A DNA stretch of 64,000 bases from Streptomyces sp. NBC_00249 (GCF_026342355.1 NZ_JAPEMV010000005.1:186001-250000); one strand, 5' to 3'. Shown: positions 1 to 13,603, numbered from the stretch's first letter. Notes: generated by a model from the sequence alone, not told the origin. Numbers and translations are program-made.

Positions 1-2579
1 TCGTCGTGGACCTGGAGCAGCATCCGCGAGGCGAGGCCGCCCTCGGTGAGGGCCTTGTCCACGCGCAGCATGGCGACCTTGACGATGTCGGCGGCCGTGC
101 CCTGGATCGGGGCGTTCAGCGCCATCCGCTCGGCGGCCTCGCGGCGCTGGCGGTTGTCGCTGTTGAGGTCGGGCAGGTAGCGGCGGCGGCCGAAGACCGT
201 CGCCGTGTAGCCGGTGGCGCGGGCTTCGTCCACCACCCGCTGGAGGTAGTCGCGGACCCCGCCGAACCGCTCGAAGAAGGTGTCCATCAGGCCGCGCGCC
301 TCGGCGGGCTCGATGTTCAGCTGCTGGGCGAGACCGAAGGCGGACAGCCCGTACGCCAGGCCGTAGGACATGGCCTTGATCTTGCGGCGCATTTCGGCGT
401 CGACCTCGGACCGCTCCACTGCGAACACCTGGGAGGCGACGGTGGTGTGCAGGTCCTCACCGGTGGCGAAGGCCTCGATGAGGCCCTCGTCCTCGGACAG
501 GTGGGCCATGACGCGCAGCTCGATCTGGCTGTAGTCGGCGGTCATGAGGGACTCGTAGCCCTCGCCGACGACGAACCCTCGGCGGATGGCGCGGCCCTCG
601 TCGGTGCGTACCGGCACGTTCTGCAGGTTCGGGTCGGTGGAGGACAGCCGGCCGGTCGCGGCGACGGTCTGGCTGAAGCTGGTGTGCACCCGGCCGTCCG
701 GGGCGATGGACTTGACCAGGCCCTCCACGGTGACGCGCAGCTTGGCCTGCTCCCGGTGGCGCAGCATGATCACGGGGAGTTCGTGGTCGGTCTGCGTGGC
801 CAGCCAGGCCAGGGCGTCCGCGTCCGTGGTGTAACCGGTCTTGGTCTTCTTCGTCTTGGGCAGGTCCAGCTCGCCGAAGAACACCTCCTGGAGCTGCTTG
901 GGCGAGCCGAGGTTGAACTCGTGGCCGACCGCCGCGTGCGCCTCCTTCACGGCCTGCTGCACGGCGCCCGCGAACTGCTGCTCCATGCCTTCCAGGTGGT
1001 CGCGGTCGGCGGCGATGCCCGCCCGCTCCAGCCGGGCCAGCAGCTCGGAGGTGGGCAGTTCCATCTCGTGCAGCAGCTCGACGGCGCCGACCTCGGGCAG
1101 CTTCGCGGTGAAGGCGTCACCCAGGTCGAGGACGGCGCGGGCCTGCGCCATCAGGGCGTCGGCCTCGGCGGTCTCGTCGGCTCCGAAGGCCAGCTGGCCG
1201 TCGGCGGCCGGGGGCGCCAGTTCCCGGTGCAGGTACTCGTTGGACAGGACGTCCAGCGCGAAGGAGCGGCGGCCCGGCTTGACCAGGTACGCGGCGAGCG
1301 CGGTGTCCATGGTGACCCCGGCCAGGCTCCAGCCGTGCTCGGGGAAGACCCGCATCAGGCCCTTGGCGTTGTGCACGACCTTGGGCCGCGAGGCGTCGGC
1401 CGCCCAGGCGGCGAAGGCCTTGTCGTCGGCCTCGTCCAGGGCGGAGGGCTCGAACCAGGCGGCGGCCCCGCCGGCCGCGGCGAGCGCGATCTCGGTGACG
1501 TTGCCCTGGCCCAGCGCCCAGCTGTCCACGGTGGAGACGCCGAGCGGGCCGCCCGCGTGGCTCTCCAGCCACGGCGCCAGCTCGCCCGCGCCCAGCACCG
1601 ACGCGTCCAGTTCCACACCGGCCGCCGGGGCCGGCGCCTCCTCCTCGGCCGCGCCCGGGTCCACGGCGAGCAGCCGCTCGCGCAGCGAGGCGTTGCGGAT
1701 CTCCAGGACGTCCAGGACGCCGATCATGGCGGCCCGGTCGTAGGGGGCGCGCTCCAGGTCGGCGGGGGTCTTGGGCAGCTCCACGTCCTTGACCATCTCG
1801 GTCAGGACGCGGTTGAGCTTGACGGCCTCCAGGTGGTCCCGGAAGTTCTGCCCGGCCTTGCCCTTGACCTCGTCGGCGCGCTCCACCAGTTCCTTGAACG
1901 ACCCGAACTGGGTGATCCACTTGGCGGCGGTCTTCTCTCCGACACCCGGGATGCCCGGCAGGTTGTCGGACGGGTCGCCGCGCAGCGCCGCGAAGTCCGG
2001 GTACTGCTGCGGGGTCAGCCCGTACTTCTCCTCGACCTTCTCGGGGGTGAAGCGGGTCAGCTCGGAGACGCCCTTGGTCGGGTACAGCACGGTGGTGCGC
2101 TCGGAGACGAGCTGGAAGGAGTCCCGGTCCCCGGTGACGATCAGCACGTCGAAGCCGGCGGCCTCGGCCTGCGTCGCCAGCGTCGCGATCACGTCGTCGG
2201 CCTCGAAGCCGTCGACCGCGAACCGCGGCACCTTCATGGTGTCGAGGAGCTCGCCGATCAGCTCGACCTGCCCCTTGAACTCGTCGGGGGTCTTGGAGCG
2301 GTTCGCCTTGTACTCGGGGAACTCCGTCGAGCGCCACGTCTTGCGCGATACGTCGAAGGCCACCGCGAAGTGCGTGGGCGCCTCGTCGCGCAGCGTGTTC
2401 GCCAGCATCGACGCGAAGCCGTAGATGGCGTTGGTCGGCTGGCCGGTCGCCGTCGTGAAGTTCTCCGCGGGCAGGGCGAAGAACGCCCGGTACGCCAGGG
2501 AGTGCCCGTCCATGAGCATCAGGCGGGGGCGGTCCGCTGCGGTCGTCTGGTCGGTCTTCTTCGATGCTGTCTCTGCCAC
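1..2579 (-). CDS. polA: DNA polymerase I, C-terminus cut by window edge
   Basis: DNA polymerase I fills gaps in repair and removes Okazaki primers. Reading the minus strand from a GTG at 2579-2577 gives a start VAETASKKTD, then MLMDGHSLAYRAFFALP, the opening of the 5'-nuclease domain. The reading frame stays open to the window edge, where it ends in RMLLQVHDE, polymerase motif C with the catalytic Asp. About 859 codons are visible against roughly 905 in Streptomyces relatives, so only the last ~50 residues are missing. Actinobacterial PolI usually keeps a degenerate 3'-5' exonuclease domain without proofreading; I did not check its residues here. It diverges from the molybdopterin oxidoreductase. 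Long open frames on the opposite strand are GC-driven shadows. Confidence 0.95.
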   Translation of the reverse strand, partial: MAETASKKTDQTTAADRPRLMLMDGHSLAYRAFFALPAENFTTATGQPTNAIYGFASMLANTLRDEAPTHFAVAFDVSRKTWRSTEFPEYKANRSKTPDEFKGQVELIGELLDTMKVPRFAVDGFEADDVIATLATQAEAAGFDVLIVTGDRDSFQLVSERTTVLYPTKGVSELTRFTPEKVEEKYGLTPQQYPDFAALRGDPSDNLPGIPGVGEKTAAKWITQFGSFKELVERADEVKGKAGQNFRDHLEAVKLNRVLTEMVKDVELPKTPADLERAPYDRAAMIGVLDVLEIRNASLRERLLAVDPGAAEEEAPAPAAGVELDASVLGAGELAPWLESHAGGPLGVSTVDSWALGQGNVTEIALAAAGGAAAWFEPSALDEADDKAFAAWAADASRPKVVHNAKGLMRVFPEHGWSLAGVTMDTALAAYLVKPGRRSFALDVLSNEYLHRELAPPAADGQLAFGADETAEADALMAQARAVLDLGDAFTAKLPEVGAVELLHEMELPTSELLARLERAGIAADRDHLEGMEQQFAGAVQQAVKEAHAAVGHEFNLGSPKQLQEVFFGELDLPKTKKTKTGYTTDADALAWLATQTDHELPVIMLRHREQAKLRVTVEGLVKSIAPDGRVHTSFSQTVAATGRLSSTDPNLQNVPVRTDEGRAIRRGFVVGEGYESLMTADYSQIELRVMAHLSEDEGLIEAFATGEDLHTTVASQVFAVERSEVDAEMRRKIKAMSYGLAYGLSAFGLAQQLNIEPAEARGLMDTFFERFGGVRDYLQRVVDEARATGYTATVFGRRRYLPDLNSDNRQRREAAERMALNAPIQGTAADIVKVAMLRVDKALTEGGLASRMLLQVHD

Positions 2580-2722
2580 GCCCCCGATCCTAGGCGCCCC
2601 CACCGACAATTCCGGCGTCGGCGATGTCGGTGGAGCGTGACAGGATCGGACGTGTAGGCGAATACGCGCGAAGCCGCATCCGTGCGGCGGCAGCACACTC
2701 AGGAAGCTCAAAGGGGAGCGAC

Positions 2723-4993
<2,271 letters not shown>

Positions 4994-5016
4994 TAGAACG
5001 ACTCCAGGACAAGATG

Positions 5017-5032
5017 GTTAACGATCGTTGAC
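5017..5032. promoter_or_regulatory. Near-palindrome upstream of thioesterase gene
   Basis: GTTAACGATCGTTGAC matches its own reverse complement at 14 of 16 positions, with a perfect ACGATCGT core. It sits 16-31 bp upstream of the thioesterase start, where a TetR- or GntR-type repressor could block transcription. No regulator gene adjoins it, so the binding protein is unknown. Confidence 0.35.
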
Positions 5033-5047
5033 GAACGGAGCCGGCCC

Positions 5048-5506
5048 ATGGGTCAGCAGCACGCTGTGAAGTTCCCCCAGGAAGTACTCGACGAGTACGC
5101 GGCCCTGGGCATCGACCTCCCCGCCCTCTTCTCGGCGGGCGACCTCGGCCAGCGCATGGAGATCCGCGTCCTGGAGGCCTCCGCCGACCGCGTCGTGGGC
5201 ACCATGCCCGTCAAGGGCAACACCCAGCCCTACGGACTCCTGCACGGCGGCGCCTCCGCCGTACTGGCCGAGACCCTCGGATCCGTCGGCGCCATGATGC
5301 ACGGCGGCATCGGCAAGATCGCCGTGGGCGTCGACCTGAACTGCACCCACCACCGCGGCGCCCGCTCCGGCCTGGTCACCGGCGTCGCCACCCCCGTCCA
5401 CCGGGGCCGCTCCACCGCCACCTACGAGATCGTCATCACCGACGACCAGGACCGCCGCGTCTGCAGCGCCCGCCTGACGTGCCTGCTGCGCGACACGGAG
5501 TCTTAA
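5048..5506 (+). CDS. PaaI-type hotdog thioesterase
   Basis: A 152-residue single hotdog-fold protein of the PaaI/YdiI thioesterase group, which hydrolyses aryl- or acyl-CoA thioesters in the cytoplasm. The signature NTQPYGLLHGGASAVLAETLGS at residues ~58-79 includes the HGG helix and the catalytic acidic residue. The C-terminal half (VGVDLNCTHHRGARSG) carries the second conserved strand pair. The start ATG at 5048 follows GGAGCCGGCCC. It is preceded by the palindrome at 5017-5032 and followed by an inverted repeat. Substrate cannot be told from sequence; there is no phenylacetate pathway nearby. Confidence 0.88.
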   Translation: MGQQHAVKFPQEVLDEYAALGIDLPALFSAGDLGQRMEIRVLEASADRVVGTMPVKGNTQPYGLLHGGASAVLAETLGSVGAMMHGGIGKIAVGVDLNCTHHRGARSGLVTGVATPVHRGRSTATYEIVITDDQDRRVCSARLTCLLRDTES

Positions 5507-5531
5507 CAACAGGGCCGATACGACCTGTTGT
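5506..5531. terminator. Inverted repeat after thioesterase gene
   Basis: ACAACAGG and CCTGTTGT form an 8-bp perfect inverted repeat around a 10-nt spacer, starting at the stop codon of the thioesterase and ending about 30 bp before the lipoprotein gene. It lacks a T tract, so it could be either a weak terminator or an operator for the lipoprotein gene. Confidence 0.4.
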
Positions 5532-5562
5532 GCCACCACCGGCGCCGGTCTAGCGTTCCCGC

Positions 5563-5964
5563 ATGGGATCCGGACCGGCGCCGCTGCGCGCCACGGCCGC
5601 GTGCGCGACGACGGCGCTCCTGACCGCCGCACTCCTCGGCTGCGCGGGCGGCACCCGCACCACCCCCGCCACACCCGCCCCGCACACCACCACCCCGCAA
5701 GAACTGTGCACCGCACTGATCACCCACTGGGCCGGGGTCGTCCTCGACGGCGGCGAGGGCCAGGACGCCGTCCACCTCGACTACCAGGCGATGGGCCTGT
5801 CCGGCGGCCAGAACGAGATCCTGCGCACCGTCCTCGACCTGGCCCGCCCCGTCCAGCGCACCCAGGGCCGCGACGCCGCCCGCGCCCTCACCGCCCGCGA
5901 GGCCTCGGCCCGCTGCGCCGAGCGCTACCGCTCGGGCGCCCCGACCGGCGGGCCCTGGCAGTGA
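5563..5964 (+). CDS. Small secreted lipoprotein, unknown function
   Basis: A 133-residue predicted lipoprotein. An N-terminal hydrophobic stretch (ATAACATTALLTAALLGC) ends in the lipobox LLGC, so the mature protein would be lipid-anchored at Cys27. A Thr/Pro-rich linker and a small helical domain (residues ~45-125) with two further Cys follow. I recognise no enzyme motif. The stop codon overlaps the GTG of the next gene (GTGA), implying translational coupling with the membrane-anchored protein. Confidence 0.75.
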   Translation: MGSGPAPLRATAACATTALLTAALLGCAGGTRTTPATPAPHTTTPQELCTALITHWAGVVLDGGEGQDAVHLDYQAMGLSGGQNEILRTVLDLARPVQRTQGRDAARALTAREASARCAERYRSGAPTGGPWQ

Positions 5965-6629
5965 GCGGGGGCATCGGCCCGGTCGAGCCCGGGGACGGCA
6001 CGGCGGACCGCGAGGACCGCGAGGACCCCGAGAGCCACGAGGGCCCGCGTACGGCCCCCCGTACGCCCCGGGCGGCCAGGGCGGCGGCGGAACGCCTCCG
6101 CGTCGGCTACGCCCGCCACCGCCGGGCGACCCTCGCCACGGCCGCGGCGCTGCTGCTGGCCGCGAGCGCCGCCCGCTGGTACACCACCCGGCCCGAGCCG
6201 CCCGTGGCCCCGCCCCCGCCGGCGCCGTCGCAGTCGGTGTCCCTGACCTACCTGGAGCCGGTGGAGCCGACCCCTCCCGGCGCCGCCTTCGCCTTCACTG
6301 TCCGTGTGCGGAACGCCTCCGGGCCGGCCGTCTCGGTGGAGCGGATCGCCCAGCCGTCGCCGGCGCTGAGCGTGACGATCCGGCCACCGGCACCGGTCAC
6401 GGTCGCCCCCGGGGAGGCCCGCGAGCTCACGGTGCTGATCGGGACAAATGACTGCGTGCATGTAGCACGGAATTCCGGGCTGCCTTTCCTGGAAGTAACC
6501 CTGAGTAATGGATTCCAGAAAGAGGATCACAGTTACATCCCCGGTGACCGATATGCCAGGGATCTTTCCACCGCTCTGACCAGGGCCTGTCCCGAAGATC
6601 GAGACACCCCCATCCCGACGCCGTCATGA
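5961..6629 (+). CDS. Membrane-anchored hypothetical protein with odd 3' third
   Basis: A 222-residue protein starting at GTG 5961, overlapping the lipoprotein stop. An acidic/charged N-terminus (residues 1-50) precedes one transmembrane segment (ATLATAAALLLAASAARWY, ~55-73) and a proline-rich linker. An extracytoplasmic beta-rich domain follows, reading like a CARDB/DUF11-type fold (FAFTVRVRNASGPAVSVE). From about base 6440 to the stop the DNA abruptly loses its GC bias and uses codons rare in Streptomyces (AAT, GTA, ATA), unlike the first two thirds. This looks like a mosaic or recombined 3' end. Function unknown; probably expressed with the upstream lipoprotein. Confidence 0.65.
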   Translation: MSGGIGPVEPGDGTADREDREDPESHEGPRTAPRTPRAARAAAERLRVGYARHRRATLATAAALLLAASAARWYTTRPEPPVAPPPPAPSQSVSLTYLEPVEPTPPGAAFAFTVRVRNASGPAVSVERIAQPSPALSVTIRPPAPVTVAPGEARELTVLIGTNDCVHVARNSGLPFLEVTLSNGFQKEDHSYIPGDRYARDLSTALTRACPEDRDTPIPTPS

Positions 6630-6929
6630 CCAAAACCCCCCAGACGCCTGGTGCGACAGTACTGAAACCACACCAAGCACCTGCCGCATCTCAGCATGCG
6701 GACGCGACGAAACGGCCTGAATTCCCCCGTTCCACCCGCAGAGATCCGCTATGCATTACGCCGTGGCATAACAAGAGAGTCACATCATTGGCCTCAGCCC
6801 TCCATATCCCCCGATCTCCCGCTTAGAGTCACGGCCAGTTACCGCGACCGCCGGATTTCCTTCAGTTCGGTTCCCCGCGTTCGACTCGGCGCGTCCCACG
6901 GGGGACGCGGCGCCAGGAAAGGACTGATC
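6630..6929. other. Intergenic region, livK promoter and leader
   Basis: No convincing gene. Base composition is lower in GC than the surroundings up to about 6830. A 66-codon frame at 6626-6826 has atypical codon use and no ribosome site, so I do not call it. A hairpin GCGTCCC/GGGACGC (6891-6908, 4-nt loop) lies just upstream of the livK ribosome site (GAAAGGA, 6917-6923) in the presumed leader. Confidence 0.5.
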
Positions 6930-8159
6930 GTGCGTTCTCGTCAGCTCATCGCCGTGACCGCCGCCCTCGCCGCGGGCGCTCTCACTCTCACCGCCTGCGG
7001 CTCGCGCGACGGCGGCTCCACCGGTGACGGTGGCTCCGGCACCACGGTCGTCATCGGCGTCGACGCCCCCCTGACGGGCGACCTCTCGGCCCTCGGCCTC
7101 GGCATCAAGAACTCCGCGGACCTCGCCGCCAAGCAGGCCAACGAGAAGAAGTACGTCAAGGGCGTCACCTTCAAGATCCAGGCCCTCGACGACCAGGCGC
7201 AGGCCTCCTCCGGCCAGCAGAACGCCACCAAGCTGACCGCCGACAAGGACGTCCTCGGCGTCGTCGGCCCGCTGAACTCCTCGGTCTCCGAGTCCATGCA
7301 GAAGGTCTTCGACGACGCCAAGCTGGCCCAGATCTCCCCGGCCAACACCAGCCCGTCCCTGACCCAGGGCGCCAAGTGGGCCGAGGGCCAGAAGACCCGC
7401 ACCTACAAGAGCTACTTCCGCACCGCCACCACGGACGCCATCCAGGGCCCGTTCGCGGCGCAGTACCTCTTCAACAAGGCGGGCAAGAAGAAGGTCTTCA
7501 TCATCGATGACAAGAAGACCTACGGCTCCGGCCTCGCCGGCACCTTCAAGGGCGAGTTCACCAAGCTCGGCGGCCAGGTCGTCGGCGAGGGCCACATCGA
7601 CCCGGAGTCCAAGGACTTCTCGGCCATCGTGACCCAGGTCAAGAACTCCGGCGCCGACGTCGTCTACTACGGCGGCGAGTACCCCGCGGCCGGCCCGCTC
7701 AGCAAGCAGATCAAGGCCTCCGGCGCCAACATCCCGCTCGTCGGCGGTGACGGCATCTACGACAAGAAGTACGTCGAGCTCGCCGGCGACGGCGCCATCG
7801 GCGACTTCGCCACCTCCGTCGGCGCGCCGGTCGAGAGCCTGCCGTCCGCCAAGGAGTTCGTCGCCAACTACGAGAAGGCCGGCTACAAGGACCCGTTCGC
7901 AGCGTACGGCGGCTACTCCTACGACTCCGCCTGGGCCGTCATCGAGGCCGTCAAGAAGGTCGTCGACGCCAACAACGGCAAGCTCCCCTCCGACGCCCGC
8001 GCCAAGGTCCTCGAGGCCGTCCAGGGCGTCTCCTTCGACGGTGTGACCGGCAAGGTCTCCTTCGACGAGTTCGGCGACGCCACCAACAAGCAGCTGACCG
8101 TCTACAAGGTCGAAGGCGGCGAGTGGAAGTCCGTCGAGTCCGGCACCTACGGCGGCTGA
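6930..8159 (+). CDS. livK: Branched-chain amino-acid ABC transporter, substrate-binding lipoprotein
   Basis: A 409-residue periplasmic-binding-type lipoprotein that captures Leu/Ile/Val or related amino acids outside the cell and delivers them to LivHM. The start GTG at 6930 follows AGGAAAGGAC. A signal peptide ends in the lipobox LTAC (Cys ~20). The mature part has the type-I Leu-binding fold: VVIGVDAPLTGDLSALG, VVGPLNSSVSESMQKVF, the hinge segment DVVYYGGEYPAAGPL and a C-terminal PFAAYGGYSYDSAWAVIEAV. A GC-rich hairpin separates it from livH, which would favour more binding protein than permease. Confidence 0.93.
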   Translation: MRSRQLIAVTAALAAGALTLTACGSRDGGSTGDGGSGTTVVIGVDAPLTGDLSALGLGIKNSADLAAKQANEKKYVKGVTFKIQALDDQAQASSGQQNATKLTADKDVLGVVGPLNSSVSESMQKVFDDAKLAQISPANTSPSLTQGAKWAEGQKTRTYKSYFRTATTDAIQGPFAAQYLFNKAGKKKVFIIDDKKTYGSGLAGTFKGEFTKLGGQVVGEGHIDPESKDFSAIVTQVKNSGADVVYYGGEYPAAGPLSKQIKASGANIPLVGGDGIYDKKYVELAGDGAIGDFATSVGAPVESLPSAKEFVANYEKAGYKDPFAAYGGYSYDSAWAVIEAVKKVVDANNGKLPSDARAKVLEAVQGVSFDGVTGKVSFDEFGDATNKQLTVYKVEGGEWKSVESGTYGG

Positions 8160-8208
8160 CCTCCCACCGGCTAGCCCTCTAGCTCGCTAGCCCCTCACCC
8201 CTCATTTG

Positions 8209-8243
8209 CCGCGCGGGGCGCGCACCACAAGCGCCCCGCGCGG
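8209..8243 (+). terminator. livK-livH intergenic hairpin (partial terminator)
   Basis: A perfect 13-bp stem (CCGCGCGGGGCGC with its complement at 8231-8243) and a 9-nt loop lie between livK and livH, 50 bp after the livK stop. There is no T tract. Such structures commonly stabilise the 3' end of the binding-protein message or attenuate read-through into the permease genes. Confidence 0.65.
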
Positions 8244-8277
8244 TGTCACATCCGTCGAAAGACTCGGAGGACCTGCG

Positions 8278-9207
8278 GTGCACGAACTGCCGCAACAGCT
8301 GGTCAACGGCCTGCTACTGGGATCCATGTACGGGCTCGTCGCCATCGGCTACACGATGGTCTATGGCATTGTCCAGCTCATCAACTTCGCCCACGGCGAG
8401 ATCTTCATGACCGGCGGGTTCGGAGCCCTCACGGTCTGGCTGATGCTCCCCGGCGGCACCACCATGTGGGTGGCCCTGCCCCTCATGCTCATCGGCGCCA
8501 TCATCGTCGCCACCCTCATAGCCGTCGGCGCGGAACGCTTCGCCTACCGGCCGCTGCGCAGCGCCCCGCGCCTCGCACCGCTGATCACCGCCATCGGACT
8601 CTCCATCGTCCTCCAGCAGGCGGTCTGGGCCTGGTACCCCGACGCGCGGTCCTCCGTCGTCTTCCCCGAGATCCCCGGGGGCCCCTTCCACCTCGGCAGC
8701 ATCACCATCCAGACCGGTGACGTCTTCCTCCTCCTCGCCGCCCCCATCTCCATGGCCTTCCTCGGCTTCTTCGTCAAGAAGACCCGCACCGGCCGCGGCA
8801 TGCAGGCAACCGCGCAGGACCCGGACACCGCGAAGCTCATGGGCATCAACACCGACCGCATCATCACGGTCGCGTTCGCCCTCGGCGCGGCCTTCGCCGC
8901 CGTCGGAGCCGTCGCCTACGGCCTCAAGTACGGCGAGGTCAACTACCGGATGGGCTTCATCCTCGGACTCAAGGCCTTCACCGCCGCAGTCCTCGGCGGC
9001 ATCGGCAACATCTACGGCGCCATGATCGGCGGCCTGGTCCTCGGCCTCGCCGAAACCCTCACCACCGCCTACATCGCCGACGTACCCGGCATGAGCCAGC
9101 TCGGCGGCCAGTCCTGGGGCAACACCTGGGCGTTCGTACTCCTCATCCTCGTGCTCCTCTTCCGACCTCAGGGTCTGTTGGGTGAGCGCGTGGCGGACAG
9201 GGCGTGA
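8278..9207 (+). CDS. livH: Branched-chain amino-acid ABC transporter permease LivH
   Basis: A 309-residue integral membrane permease forming half of the channel. The start GTG at 8278 has CGGAGG upstream. The family pattern is clear: NGLLLGSMYGLVAIGYTMVYG at the N-terminus, IQLINFAHGEIFMTG, the cytoplasmic loop RTGRGMQATAQDPDTAKLMGI that docks on the ATPases, and ending LLFRPQGLLG. About eight hydrophobic helices. Its stop overlaps the GTGA before livM, so the permeases are translationally coupled. Confidence 0.94.
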   Translation: MHELPQQLVNGLLLGSMYGLVAIGYTMVYGIVQLINFAHGEIFMTGGFGALTVWLMLPGGTTMWVALPLMLIGAIIVATLIAVGAERFAYRPLRSAPRLAPLITAIGLSIVLQQAVWAWYPDARSSVVFPEIPGGPFHLGSITIQTGDVFLLLAAPISMAFLGFFVKKTRTGRGMQATAQDPDTAKLMGINTDRIITVAFALGAAFAAVGAVAYGLKYGEVNYRMGFILGLKAFTAAVLGGIGNIYGAMIGGLVLGLAETLTTAYIADVPGMSQLGGQSWGNTWAFVLLILVLLFRPQGLLGERVADRA

Positions 9208-9212
9208 GAACC

Positions 9213-11036
<1,824 letters not shown>

Positions 11037-11039
11037 TCC

Positions 11040-11896
<857 letters not shown>

Positions 11897-11900
<4 letters not shown>

Positions 11901-12613
11901 CCGCACTCCTGGAGGTCGAGGACCTCCGCGTCGCCTACGGCAAGATCGAAGCCGTCAAGGGCATCTCCTTCAGCGTCGACGAAGGCCAGGTCGTCGCCCT
12001 CATCGGGACGAACGGCGCCGGCAAGACCACCACGCTGCGCACCCTGTCCGGCCTGATCAAACCGCGCGGCGGCCAGATCAGGTTCCAGGGCAAGTCGCTC
12101 AAGAAGGTCGCCGCACACGACATCGTCTCGCTCGGCCTCGCCCACTCCCCCGAGGGCCGGCACATCTTCCCGCGCATGACCATCGAGGACAACCTCCTCC
12201 TCGGCGCCTTCCTGCGCAGCGACAAGGAAGGCATCCAGAAGGACGTCCAGCGCGCCTACGACCTCTTCCCCATCCTGGGAGAACGCCGCAAGCAGGCCGC
12301 CGGCACCCTCTCGGGCGGCGAGCAGCAGATGCTCGCCATGGGCCGCGCGCTCATGTCCCGTCCCAAGCTGCTCATGCTCGACGAGCCCTCCATGGGCCTC
12401 TCCCCGATCATGATGCAGAAGATCATGGCCACCATCTCCGAGCTCAAGGCCGACGGCACGACCATCCTCCTGGTCGAGCAGAACGCCCAGGCCGCGCTGT
12501 CCCTGGCCGACCAGGGCCACGTCATGGAGATCGGCAACGTCGTCCTGTCCGGCCCGGGCCGCGAGCTCCTCGTCAACGAGGACGTCCGCAAGGCCTACCT
12601 CGGCGAGGACTAG
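11897..12613 (+). CDS. livF: Branched-chain amino-acid ABC transporter ATPase LivF
   Basis: A 238-residue ATPase, partner of LivG. Walker A GTNGAGKTTTLRTLSGL, the LivF-type LAHSPEGRHIFPRMTIEDNL, signature LSGGEQQMLAMGRALMSRP, Walker B LLMLDEPSMGLSP and switch segment ILLVEQNAQAALSLAD are visible. GTG at 11897 overlaps the livG stop. The operon ends at a strong terminator 12 bp downstream. The order livK-H-M-G-F next to an ANTAR regulator is a conserved Streptomyces arrangement as I recall it. Confidence 0.95.
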
Positions 12614-12625
12614 CCCCTCCCCGTA

Positions 12626-12672
12626 CATGCGTGAGGCCCGTCTCCCCTCGGGGGAGACGGGCCTCACGCATG
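12626..12672. terminator. Bidirectional terminator between livF and ANTAR regulator
   Basis: A near-perfect 22-bp stem (left arm starting CATGCGTGAGGCCCGTCTCC) with a tiny loop sits between two convergent genes. It would stop transcription from both sides. Confidence 0.88.
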
Positions 12673-12695
12673 TCGGTACCGCTGCTACTCGGCTG

Positions 12696-13349
12696 CTACT
12701 TGGCGGCGTCCCGCTTCTTCTCCTCGGCGTCCTCGATGACCGCCTCGGCTACCTGCTGCATGGACATCCGCCGGTCCATGGAGGTCTTCTGGATCCACCG
12801 GAACGCGGCCGGCTCCGACAGCCCGTACTGGGTCTGCAGGATGCTCTTGGCACGGTCCACGAGCTTGCGGGTCTCCAGGCGCGCGGAGAGGTCCGCGACC
12901 TCCTTCTCCAGCGCCCGCAGCTCGGCGAAGCGGGAGACGGCCATCTCGATGGCCGGGACGACGTCGCTCTTGCTGAAGGGCTTGACCAGGTACGCCATGG
13001 CCCCGGCGTCACGGGCCCGCTCGACCAGGTCGCGCTGCGAGAACGCGGTGAGCATCAGGACGGGGGCGATGGACTCCTCCGCGATCTTCTCGGCGGCGGA
13101 GATCCCGTCCAGGACGGGCATCTTCACATCGAGGATCACCAGGTCGGGCCGGTGCTCGCGCGCGAGCTCCACGGCCGTCGCCCCGTCCCCGGCCTCACCG
13201 ACGACGGAGTACCCCTCCTCCTCGAGCATCTCCTTCAGGTCGAGACGGATGAGAGCCTCGTCCTCGGCGATGACGACCCGGGTCGTCAGCGGCGGAACGT
13301 GCGACTGGTCGGCGTCGGGCGTGGGCGTCGACTCGTGCTCGGCGGTCAC
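12696..13349 (-). CDS. Response regulator with RNA-binding ANTAR output domain
   Basis: A 217-residue two-domain regulator. Residues ~25-140 are a receiver: VVIAEDEALIRLDL with acidic pocket, phospho-acceptor Asp74 in LVILDVKMPVLDG, Thr in MLTAFS and Lys in AYLVKPFS. A coiled linker (ELRALEKEVADLSARLE) leads to a C-terminal ANTAR domain (~150-205: DRAKSILQTQYGLSEPAAFR, MSMQQVAEAVI). ANTAR proteins bind paired RNA hairpins and prevent termination. No dual hairpin target and no partner kinase are evident nearby. The start is a GTG at 13349 with GGAGC upstream. It resembles PdtaR of mycobacteria. Confidence 0.93.
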   Translation of the reverse strand: MTAEHESTPTPDADQSHVPPLTTRVVIAEDEALIRLDLKEMLEEEGYSVVGEAGDGATAVELAREHRPDLVILDVKMPVLDGISAAEKIAEESIAPVLMLTAFSQRDLVERARDAGAMAYLVKPFSKSDVVPAIEMAVSRFAELRALEKEVADLSARLETRKLVDRAKSILQTQYGLSEPAAFRWIQKTSMDRRMSMQQVAEAVIEDAEEKKRDAAK

Positions 13350-13441
13350 GGGGGCTCCTTGTTGCGGGGCGCTGCTGCTTGTATGAGCCTACCTAGCAGC
13401 GCCGCCGCATGGTCACCCGGTACACTCCGACGAGCAGCCCT

Positions 13442-13524
13442 GCCGGGTTGGTGGAATGGCATACACGGATGTCTCAAACACATCTGCCCGTAAGGGCTTG
13501 CGGGTTCGAGTCCCGCACTCGGCA
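13442..13524 (+). tRNA. tRNA-Leu (anticodon CAA)
   Basis: An 83-nt cloverleaf. Acceptor GCCGGGT pairs with ACTCGGC and discriminator A; the anticodon stem GATGT/ACATC carries loop CTCAAAC, hence anticodon CAA reading TTG. A long variable arm (GCCCGTAAGGGC) marks a class II tRNA, and the T-arm is GCGGGTTCGAGTCCCGC. The CCA is not encoded. A TACACT box at 13421-13426 is a plausible -10. This is not bldA, which has anticodon UAA. Confidence 0.96.
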
Positions 13525-13532
13525 CGTGTCCG

Positions 13533-13570
13533 AAAAGCGGACGTTCACCTTCGCGTGAACGTTCGCTTTT
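13533..13570 (+). terminator. tRNA-Leu terminator
   Basis: A 16-bp stem (AAAAGCGGACGTTCAC against GTGAACGTTCGCTTTT, one G-U pair) closed by CTTCGC and followed by more T residues lies 8 bp after the tRNA. A classical intrinsic terminator. Confidence 0.9.
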
Positions 13571-13603
13571 TGCTACGTACGGCGATGACGCGTGACTCAC
13601 AGT

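Noticed and set aside
6-2657. 883-codon open frame on the plus strand opposite polA
   Set aside because: It is the GC-driven antisense shadow of polA; no family motifs, low-complexity composition.
6626-6826. 66-codon frame overlapping the preceding stop (ATGA)
   Set aside because: Atypical codons, no ribosome site and no conserved pattern; it lies in the presumed liv promoter region.
13442-13524. tRNA-Leu as bldA
   Set aside because: The anticodon loop reads CAA, not UAA, so it decodes TTG rather than TTA.
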